This document shows positions 22,631-29,215 of a stretch of 49,290 bases of DNA, piece after piece; the first letter of the stretch is position 1; each line of letters starts with the position of its first letter. The stretch is from positions 1-49,290 of the forward strand of contig JAWODN010000102.1 in assembly GCA_046483285.1 (NCBI GenBank), read 5' to 3'. Under the pieces are notes generated by a model that was given only the letters and a program-made list of their open reading frames with translations, did no database searches and was not told where the DNA came from. The stretch comes from CAYRTV01 sp046483285. GTDB taxonomy: Bacteria; Acidobacteriota; Aminicenantia; Aminicenantales; Aminicenantaceae. The position numbers were made by a program, and so were the translations under genes.

Positions 22631-24535
22631 ATGTCTGAATTCCGCAGTTACATTCCCGACCAAACCACGGTCAGAGACTTTAGTATTAAGGCTTTGCTCC
22701 TGGGGGTTGTTTTCGGCGCAATATTCGGATCCGCTAACGCATACTTGGGTTTAAGGGTGGGATTGACCATCTCAACTGCGATACCATTGGCCGTTATTTC
22801 CGTCGCGGTTCTGCGGGTGCTCACGCCTTTGCTGGGAAAAAGTTCTATTCTGGAATGCAATATCGCTCAAACCACCGGTTCAGCCAGTTCATCACTCGCC
22901 TCTGGGATCATATTCACTATTCCCGCTCTTTTTCTATGGGGGTTCAGTCCTGACATCCTCAAAATCGGAACTTTGGCTTTGCTGGGCGGTCTGCTGGGCG
23001 TTCTGTTTATGATTCCGCTGCGAAAAGCCCTGATTGTCAAAGAACATCAAGTTTTACCTTATCCTGAGGGAACCGCCTCCGCTCAGGTGCTGATTGCCGC
23101 CGATGCCGGCGGAGCGAAAGCAAAAAATGTTTTCATGGGATTGGGAATAGGTGTTCTTCTCAAGGGGATGTCCAGCTTTTTCCATCTATGGCCGGAGAAA
23201 ATAGCGCTGAAAATTCCCGTATTGAATAAAGCCAAGTTGGGCATGGAGCCCACGCCGGCGCTGTTGGGAGTCGGCTTCATTCTGGGACCGAAAATCGCCG
23301 CCGTTATGGTGGCTGGAGGAATCATCAGTTGGTTGGGGCTCATCCCTCTCATCGCTTATTTCGGTGAATATCTCTCCTCTCCCCTTTTTCCCGAAACAAG
23401 CATGACCATCGCTCAGATGTCCGCGGATGATATATGGAACCGGTATATCCGCTATGTGGGAGCCGGCGCCGTCGCAGTGGCTGGAGTTATCACGGTTTTT
23501 AAATCCCTCCCCACCATGTATTCATCCCTGAAAATGGGCATCAAGGATATCACCTTAGGAAAAGATATACTGAAGCCGAAAAAAAAGCGGACCGAAACCG
23601 ATCTCCCCCCTACCGTGCTGGGAGCCGGGGTTTTCCTAATTGCGGCTGTCATTGTTTTTTCCCCGAAGTTAATCGGAGTGGATTCATCCGCTATGATCAG
23701 AGCGATCGCGGTTATTTGCATAGTCTTTTTCACTTTTGTTTTTGTGACGGTTTCCTCACGGATCGTAGGTATGGTGGGGGTTTCATCTAATCCAACGTCC
23801 GGTATGACCATCGTCACCCTGCTGGGAACCAGTTTGCTGTTTTACGCACTGGGATGGACTGATATTTTTGGACAAGCGGCCGCTTTGACCATTGGAACGG
23901 TTGTCTGTGTGGGATCATCCATCGCAGGAGACATCTCTCAGGATTTGAAGGCGGGTTATATTCTTGGGGCAACCCCTAAAAAGCAGCAGTCTTCCGAGTT
24001 GGTGGGCGTTTTGACCTCAGCTTTTGCCGTTGCCGGGTCGGTGTGGCTTCTGGGAAAAACATTCACTTTCGGCTCGGAAGCGCTCCCCGCACCTCAAGCG
24101 GTTTTAATGAAAACCGTGATTGAAGGTGTTTTAGGGGGCGACCTGCCGTGGGGCCTGGTCTTCATAGGAGGCTCCTTCGCTGTGGTGGCGGAACTGTTGC
24201 GGATCCCTTCTCTACCGCTAGCTGTGGGCATTTATCTCCCTCTCTCGACTATGACACCGATCTATGTGGGGGGACTTTTAAAGCAGTTTGTGGAGCAGAA
24301 AGCCGGGAAAAATGAAGTTGCGAGAAAGACTCTTTCGGAAAAAGGAATCCTTTTGAGTTCCGGATTCATTGCCGGAGAAGGCATCGCCGGAGTTCTTATT
24401 GCGCTTTACGCCTTTATATCCAAGGCGAAGCCCCGGGGGCTGGGAATCCATTATCCGGGGGATTTGGGCCAATTTATCGCTTTGGCGGTGTTTATAGGGC
24501 TTACCGTCTTTCTTTATAATAAATCCAGAAAATGA
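22631..24535 (+). CDS. OPT superfamily oligopeptide transporter
   Basis: A 634-residue inner-membrane protein with about 14-16 hydrophobic helices. The start block VRDFSIKALLLGVVFGAIFGSANAYLGLRVGLTISTAIPLAVIS, the LPYPEGTASAQVL motif and SSNPTSGMTIVTLLGTSLL match the bacterial OPT branch that imports di- to oligopeptides or related metal chelates. Translation is placed at ATG 22631 (MSEFRSY) behind GAGAGGG; the frame extends 14 codons further upstream. A second, diverged paralogue lies at 37411. Its neighbour CstA is also linked to peptide or pyruvate uptake. Confidence 0.92.
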   Translation: MSEFRSYIPDQTTVRDFSIKALLLGVVFGAIFGSANAYLGLRVGLTISTAIPLAVISVAVLRVLTPLLGKSSILECNIAQTTGSASSSLASGIIFTIPALFLWGFSPDILKIGTLALLGGLLGVLFMIPLRKALIVKEHQVLPYPEGTASAQVLIAADAGGAKAKNVFMGLGIGVLLKGMSSFFHLWPEKIALKIPVLNKAKLGMEPTPALLGVGFILGPKIAAVMVAGGIISWLGLIPLIAYFGEYLSSPLFPETSMTIAQMSADDIWNRYIRYVGAGAVAVAGVITVFKSLPTMYSSLKMGIKDITLGKDILKPKKKRTETDLPPTVLGAGVFLIAAVIVFSPKLIGVDSSAMIRAIAVICIVFFTFVFVTVSSRIVGMVGVSSNPTSGMTIVTLLGTSLLFYALGWTDIFGQAAALTIGTVVCVGSSIAGDISQDLKAGYILGATPKKQQSSELVGVLTSAFAVAGSVWLLGKTFTFGSEALPAPQAVLMKTVIEGVLGGDLPWGLVFIGGSFAVVAELLRIPSLPLAVGIYLPLSTMTPIYVGGLLKQFVEQKAGKNEVARKTLSEKGILLSSGFIAGEGIAGVLIALYAFISKAKPRGLGIHYPGDLGQFIALAVFIGLTVFLYNKSRK

Positions 24536-24571
24536 AACCCGAATGATGAGCGGACCGGGATGACCATTTTT

Positions 24572-24618
24572 TTATGAATTCATCATGTGTATAATACACC
24601 GAGACCTATGAAAATCAC
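24572..24618 (-). repeat. Family C repeat, copy 1
   Basis: On the minus strand it reads CGGTGTATTATACACATGAT followed by GAATTCATAA, with a short match TTTTCAT further upstream. The core is identical over 23 bases to the copy at 28933. It holds the palindrome GTGTA-TTA-TACAC. It ends about 20 bases before cstA and could influence its expression. Confidence 0.75.
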
Positions 24619-24633
24619 TTTTGAATTGCGGCC

Positions 24634-26334
24634 ATGAATAGTTTAATTCTTGCGTCATTGCTTTTGGTGTGGTTGTTTTTCGGCTATAAAATTTACGGGG
24701 ACATCATCGAAAAAAAGGTTCTCGGGGTGGATAATTCCAGGGTGACACCGTCTCGTGAGCTAAACGACGGAATCGATTATTCTCCGGCAAAAAAGAATTT
24801 GCTGTTCGGTCATCACTTTTCCTCCATCGCCGGAGCCGGTCCGATTTTAGGACCGTTGCTGGGAGTGCTTTACTTCGGATGGCTGGGGGCCTTGATATGG
24901 GTCGCTGTGGGCAGCGTTTTCATGGGAGCGGTCCATGACTACTCCTCCCTGATGACATCCATCCGCAATAGGGGCACTTCCCTGGCGAATATCTCCCACC
25001 AAACCATAAGCCCCCGGACCAAATTGATTTTTTCGATATTCTTATGGTTGACCCTGTCCTTGGTTATCGCTGTATTTGCTGTGGTCGCCTCACAGACTTT
25101 TGTTTCCCAACCTGAAATCGTCATCCCCACCTTTGGCTTGATTTTTCTGGCTATGATTTTGGGTTGGCTCATCTACCGGAAGGGCGTCAATGTTCCCGCG
25201 GCCACGGTTTTTGTGGTCCTGCTGCTTTTTCTATTGATTTATTTAGGTGAATTGTTTCCCGTTGTCCTGCCGGCAACCTTTCTGGGAATATCCTCGCAGC
25301 TGTTTTGGTTTTTTGTTTTGATCATATATAGTTTTTTCGCCTCTTCCCTCCCGGTTTGGTTTTTACTTCAGCCCCGGGATTATATCAGCACCTGGATATT
25401 GTTTTTGGGGTTGAGCTTCGGCTATTTGGGCTTGGTTTTAAGTCATCCGGATCTCAATGCGCCGGCCTTTGTTTCATTCACCAGCCAGGAAGGACCTCTC
25501 TGGCCTATGTTGTTCGTGATTATCGCATGCGGGGCCATTTCAGGATTTCATTCTGTGGTGGCAGCCGGAACCACCGCCAAGCAGCTTCCCGATGAAAAAT
25601 CCGGCAAAATTATCGGTTTCGGAGGAATGATCCTGGAAGCCGCCCTGGCTGGACTGGTCATTTTCATCGCCGCCGGCGCTCTTTTTTGGTCTGGGACCGA
25701 CACAGGCCATCCTTTCCATTTTCAAAGACTGATGACTCCTGAAGGCGGCGGTCCTATTCAGGCGTTCGCCACCGGCTACGGGGTGATCATCGATTCCATC
25801 CCGGGTTTCACTTTGGTGATGGGCATGTTTTTCGGAATGGTGATGCTCAATGCTTTTGTGTTGACTTCACTAGATACGGGAACCCGGCTGGGGCGTTTTA
25901 TTCTTTCCGAACTTCTTGGTGAAAAAGCGAAAATTTTCTCTAACCGGTGGGCGTCTTCGGCTTTTATTCTCTTATTCGCATCGTTCTTAGGCGGAACCGA
26001 AAGCTATAAAGCGATCTGGCCGGTTTTCGGGGCCTCCAATCAGCTGGTGGCCGCTTTGGCGCTTATCATCGTGTCCTCGTATCTGGTGTCCCGCAACCGC
26101 CCCACAAAATACACCCTGTACCCAGCATATTTTATGTTGATAACCACCCTGGGAGCTTTGTTTTACCAAGGATATCATTTCTTCAGGGCATCCAGTTATA
26201 TTCTCGCCGGCGTCACCGTTATTCTCATTATTCTGGCACTGGTGATTATATACGAAGCAAGGAATATTCTGTTTAAATGGAAAGGCAAGAAAAAAGGAAG
26301 CTTCGTTGACAAGAATGAATCAAATAATTTATAA
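24634..26334 (+). CDS. cstA: CstA-family carbon starvation protein / peptide or pyruvate transporter
   Basis: A 566-residue membrane protein with about 15 helices. It shows the family opening (FGYKIYGDIIEKKVLGVD), YSPAKKNLLFGHHFSSIAGAGPILGPLLG, AVHDYSSLMTSIRNRG, QPRDYISTWILF, SGFHSVVAAGTTAKQL and SLDTGTRLGRFIL. CstA proteins take up peptides or pyruvate and are often induced on starvation. The length is that of the shorter CstA group. The upstream 98 bases contain a family C repeat and no clear Shine-Dalgarno (TTGCGGCCATG). exbD follows by 37 bases. Confidence 0.92.
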   Translation: MNSLILASLLLVWLFFGYKIYGDIIEKKVLGVDNSRVTPSRELNDGIDYSPAKKNLLFGHHFSSIAGAGPILGPLLGVLYFGWLGALIWVAVGSVFMGAVHDYSSLMTSIRNRGTSLANISHQTISPRTKLIFSIFLWLTLSLVIAVFAVVASQTFVSQPEIVIPTFGLIFLAMILGWLIYRKGVNVPAATVFVVLLLFLLIYLGELFPVVLPATFLGISSQLFWFFVLIIYSFFASSLPVWFLLQPRDYISTWILFLGLSFGYLGLVLSHPDLNAPAFVSFTSQEGPLWPMLFVIIACGAISGFHSVVAAGTTAKQLPDEKSGKIIGFGGMILEAALAGLVIFIAAGALFWSGTDTGHPFHFQRLMTPEGGGPIQAFATGYGVIIDSIPGFTLVMGMFFGMVMLNAFVLTSLDTGTRLGRFILSELLGEKAKIFSNRWASSAFILLFASFLGGTESYKAIWPVFGASNQLVAALALIIVSSYLVSRNRPTKYTLYPAYFMLITTLGALFYQGYHFFRASSYILAGVTVILIILALVIIYEARNILFKWKGKKKGSFVDKNESNNL

Positions 26335-26371
26335 TGTGTTCGAATGTTTTGTTTTATTTTAGGAGGATCAA

Positions 26372-26761
26372 ATGTCTCAAGCAGAACCTAATGTTGTTCC
26401 TTTGTGTGATGTGCTGTTGGTATTACTCATCATCTTTATGGTTATTACCCCGATGGTCCAAAAGGGAATCGACATTAAACTTCCCGAGACCACAGCCGAC
26501 TCCAGTTCTACTCCCAAAGGTTTGATTGTTTTGACCGTTAAAAAGGGCGGAATTGTTGAAATCAATCAAGAAGCCATCGAATTAAACATGTTGCAAAACC
26601 GTCTTCGCAATATTTTTGAAGCCCGCCAGAATAAGACCATTTTCATCCGGGCTGACGCCGAGCTTCCCTATAGCGCAGTCATGGAAGTCATTGATATCGC
26701 CAAAGGAGTTGGAGTTGAGGAGACCGGTATTATTCCCGAATATTTTACTGAAGATATGTGA
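26372..26761 (+). CDS. exbD: ExbD/TolR family protein without ExbB partner
   Basis: A 129-residue inner-membrane protein with one N-terminal helix. NVVPLCDVLLVLLIIFMVITPMVQKGIDIKLPE contains the proton-channel Asp (residue 13) and the ExbD signature. The periplasmic domain has the usual beta-alpha pattern (VEINQEAI, IFIRADAELPYSAVMEVIDIAKGVGV). AGGAGGATCAA lies directly before the ATG. ExbD normally works with ExbB in a proton-driven motor energising outer-membrane uptake; no exbB or tonB is in this window. It could serve a motor encoded elsewhere. Confidence 0.9.
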   Translation: MSQAEPNVVPLCDVLLVLLIIFMVITPMVQKGIDIKLPETTADSSSTPKGLIVLTVKKGGIVEINQEAIELNMLQNRLRNIFEARQNKTIFIRADAELPYSAVMEVIDIAKGVGVEETGIIPEYFTEDM

Positions 26762-26807
26762 TTTTCTGAAAACTTCCTGATTATCCATGCCCTTTTCATC
26801 AAATAAC

Positions 26808-27392
26808 ATGAGGGAGTTCAATAAAAGAAAGGGATGCATAATCTTGGTATTTTTTGTTTTCTCATCGATTGTTCTTTCTGAATTAAAAAAGCCGGAGAAA
26901 ATGGATGAGGAAACCATCAGGTCCAGCCTGCCCGGCTTCCAAGAGAAATTTCAAAATTATAACCCCAATGACCGGTATATAGAACAACTGCATTCGTTGA
27001 AGGATTTTATCCGTATCGAAGTCTTTTTTAGCATTGAATGCTCTGACAGTGCTGATTATATTCCGGTTTTTATGAAAATCCTGGAAACGGCGGACAACCC
27101 TTATATAGAAGCGGAATATTTCGGGATTCCAAAAGATAAATCCCAGCGGGAAACGTATTCCCATCAAAAGAACATAACCAAAATCCCCACCTTTATTTCC
27201 TTTATTGACAATCAGGAAAAAGGCCGCATTGTCGAAAAACCGATAAACTCATTGGAGCAGGATCTTGCGGACATTTTATCCACCCCTCCCCCGCCGGATT
27301 GCGGTGTGGATTACGACTTCTTTATGTACAATTATCATGGCGATTTGGATTTCAACGATCCTGTTTGCTTGGAATGCCACCTGCCGGACTGA
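26808..27392 (+). CDS. Exported thioredoxin-fold protein with C-terminal CXXCH motif
   Basis: A 194-residue protein with a basic N-terminus and hydrophobic helix (residues 10-23) that should export or anchor it. Residues about 68-150 look like a thioredoxin fold: RIEVFFSIECSDSADYIPVFMKILE places a single Cys78 (CSDS, not CXXC) after the beta strand, and TKIPTFISFID supplies the cis-proline. The C-terminus carries Cys165 and CLECH at residues 187-191, a c-type haem motif three residues from the end. An ATG at 26787 would add seven residues; neither start has a good Shine-Dalgarno. Redox or haem handling is inferred only. It follows the exbD gene and meets acyl-CoA dehydrogenase tail to tail. 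Confidence 0.68.
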   Translation: MREFNKRKGCIILVFFVFSSIVLSELKKPEKMDEETIRSSLPGFQEKFQNYNPNDRYIEQLHSLKDFIRIEVFFSIECSDSADYIPVFMKILETADNPYIEAEYFGIPKDKSQRETYSHQKNITKIPTFISFIDNQEKGRIVEKPINSLEQDLADILSTPPPPDCGVDYDFFMYNYHGDLDFNDPVCLECHLPD

Positions 27393-28541
27393 TTATTTTA
27401 TCGATCCGATGACCTCCCTGCTGACAACCAGCCGCTGGATATCGTTGGTTCCTTCGTAAATCTGCAGCAGCTTGGCGTCCCGCATAAGTTTTTCCATGGG
27501 GTAATCTTTCATATACCCGTAACCACCTAAAATATCCAGAGCGTTGCAGGTGGTGTTCATGGCCACATCCGAACCAAAAAATTTGGCCATACCGGATTCC
27601 CTGCCGCAGGGCTTTCCTTGATCAAGCAGCCAGGCCGATCTCCAGACCAAAAACCGGGCGGCGTCGATCTCAGTGGCCATTTGAGCTATTTTAAAGGCAA
27701 TCTGCTGAAACAGAGCGATGGGTTTGCCGAATTGGACACGGGTCTTGGCATAATCAACGGCATATTCCAGGGCGGCCCGTGCAATACCGACACCTCCGGC
27801 TCCGACCGGAGCACGGGTTTGGTCCAGAGTTTTCATGGCTATAATAAATCCCATCCCTTCCTTGGCGATAAGATTCTCTGCAGGAACTTTAACGTCTTCA
27901 AAAAACAATTCCGTTGTATTGGAGGCACGATGACCCATCTTGTCTTCTTCCTTGCCGATGGTAATTCCGGGGGTGTCTTTGGTCACGATAAAAGCGCTCA
28001 TGCCCCGGGCCCTCTTATCCGGTGCCGTTAACGCGAAGACAACAAATAAATCCGCCTTCCCTCCATTGGTGATGAAACATTTGGAGCCGTTGATTACGTA
28101 TTCCCCCCCGTTTTTTACGGCATGGGTTTTCAAGGATCCGGCATCAGAGCCCGCTTCTCTTTCGGTTAAACAAAAGGCGGCCAACCCATATTTTTTGGTG
28201 AAAGGAGTTAAATATTCTTTTTTTTGCTCGTCGCTGCCAAATAATATTATCGGTGTGAACGCCAGGGAGGTCGCCATAATGGTGGTGTACATGCCGGCAC
28301 ATCCGCGAGCCAGCTCCTCACTTATAATGACAGTGTCCAAATGGCTGAGCCCGCCTCCACCGTATTCTTCCGGGATTTCCCCGGAAATAAAGCCCACATC
28401 AAAGGCTTTTTTATATATATTCTCGGGGAATTCATCGCCTTTATCATATTTGGCTGCATTCGGCCTCATTTCATTTTCGGCAAAATCTTTGGCTGTCTGC
28501 TGAAGCGCTTTCTGTTCTTCGGTCAAACTGAAATCAATCAC
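27393..28541 (-). CDS. Acyl-CoA dehydrogenase (short-chain type)
   Basis: A 382-residue FAD enzyme that introduces the alpha-beta double bond in acyl-CoAs. It opens IDFSLTEEQKALQQTAKDFAENEM and contains AFCLTEREAGSDAGSL, the ITNGGKADLFVVFA block, KMGHRASNTTELFFEDVKVP and RVQFGKPIALFQQIAFKIAQM. The catalytic Glu is in LLQIYEGTNDIQRLVVSR. Overall it fits short/branched-chain or butyryl-CoA dehydrogenases. Translation starts at GTG 28541, with AAGGAGG six to seven bases upstream. No etfAB is adjacent. It fits amino-acid or fatty-acid oxidation. Confidence 0.95.
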   Translation of the reverse strand: MIDFSLTEEQKALQQTAKDFAENEMRPNAAKYDKGDEFPENIYKKAFDVGFISGEIPEEYGGGGLSHLDTVIISEELARGCAGMYTTIMATSLAFTPIILFGSDEQKKEYLTPFTKKYGLAAFCLTEREAGSDAGSLKTHAVKNGGEYVINGSKCFITNGGKADLFVVFALTAPDKRARGMSAFIVTKDTPGITIGKEEDKMGHRASNTTELFFEDVKVPAENLIAKEGMGFIIAMKTLDQTRAPVGAGGVGIARAALEYAVDYAKTRVQFGKPIALFQQIAFKIAQMATEIDAARFLVWRSAWLLDQGKPCGRESGMAKFFGSDVAMNTTCNALDILGGYGYMKDYPMEKLMRDAKLLQIYEGTNDIQRLVVSREVIGSIK

Positions 28542-28622
28542 TTAATTCCTCCTTAATCAAAAAATGCTTTCTTAGATAATATTATGTACCGGAGTTCAGG
28601 TCAAGTTAGTTTTGCGCCTGTT

Positions 28623-28705
28623 GATACGGACCTATACCATAACCTGGCGAATTACTTTGAAAATCGAATCCTCGTGGCCATGTGAGCGGGTGATGGATCG
28701 CCGCC
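28623..28705 (+). repeat. Family B repeat copy
   Basis: GGACCTATACCATAACCTGG, a TTTGAAAATCGAATCCTCGT stretch and GGCCATGTGAGCGGGTGATG align with the copies at 13747 and 36103. It lies in the 674-base non-coding gap between the acyl-CoA dehydrogenase and radical SAM genes, which contains only repeats and hairpins. Confidence 0.6.
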
Positions 28706-28707
28706 AC

Positions 28708-28888
28708 GCGGATGTCCCCAGCGAGGACATCCGCTCCGATTCCGGCTTCGCTCTCCGGGACGACATGCCGCTTTGTCATTGCGAGGCTTGCGCCAGCAAG
28801 CCGTGGCAATCCCTTCCTGCCTCGTGAAAGCGGAACCCACCGCCCATACGAGGCAGTCAGGGATTCCGAGGCACGGCGTGCCTCGGAA
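28708..28888. repeat. Cluster of four perfect hairpins (REP/BIME-like)
   Basis: Four inverted repeats follow one another: GCGGATGTCC/GGACATCCGC (28708-28734, 7-base loop); GGCTTGC/GCAAGCC (28785-28802, 4-base loop); CTGCCTCG/CGAGGCAG (28817-28856, longer loop); and TTCCGAGGCA/TGCCTCGGAA (28864-28888, 5-base loop). No T tract follows any of them, so they are not ordinary terminators. They do not code. Similar clusters in other bacteria are extragenic repeats that may stabilise mRNA ends or form folded DNA. Confidence 0.75.
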
Positions 28889-28932
28889 TGACAGGCTCAA
28901 AAGTGCTCGGGTCCGGGAATGACATTGGGTTC

Positions 28933-28977
28933 ATTTTCATGATTCGCGGTGTATTATACACATGATGAACTCATATA
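28933..28977 (+). repeat. Family C repeat, copy 2
   Basis: TTTTCATGATTCGCGGTGTA continues as TTATACACATGATGAACTCA. Its core is identical to the copy upstream of cstA, in the opposite orientation. It contains GTGTA-TTA-TACAC and outer TTCAT/ATGAA arms. Confidence 0.75.
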
Positions 28978-29081
28978 AGAACCGTCACCTCCCTGGTAAC
29001 ACTCGCACAGCGAGCCGACTAAAAAGACCGAATAGACTGAGAAGATTTAGATAGACCCAGATGGACCAGATAGACTAAAAG

Positions 29082-29108
29082 AACGCAACAAACGCAATAA
29101 ACGCAACG
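29082..29108. repeat. Three 9-base tandem repeats
   Basis: AACGCAACA, AACGCAATA and AACGCAACG follow one another without gaps. They come after a stretch (29024-29078) in which GATAGAC/ATAGAC-like words recur. No gene covers this region. Confidence 0.6.
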
Positions 29109-29111
29109 AAG

Positions 29112-29160
29112 ATCATTGTCATGGTTCGCGGTGTGTTATGCTCATGATGAATTCATAAAA
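29112..29160 (+). repeat. Family C repeat, copy 3
   Basis: GTCATGGTTCGCGGTGTGTT and ATGCTCATGATGAATTCATA match the other copies with changes in the central palindrome. It lies 56 bases beyond the stop of the radical SAM gene, whose start region overlaps copy 4 in the same orientation. Confidence 0.7.
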
Positions 29161-29215
29161 AGATTTCCAAGGCAAAGCGGGGGAACCGGGAAACAAATCG
29201 CTGGAGAAAGCCGGG

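Noticed and set aside
28700..28890. Possible CRISPR array, because of repeated hairpins
   Set aside because: The four stems differ in sequence and there is no constant repeat with regular spacers and no cas gene nearby.
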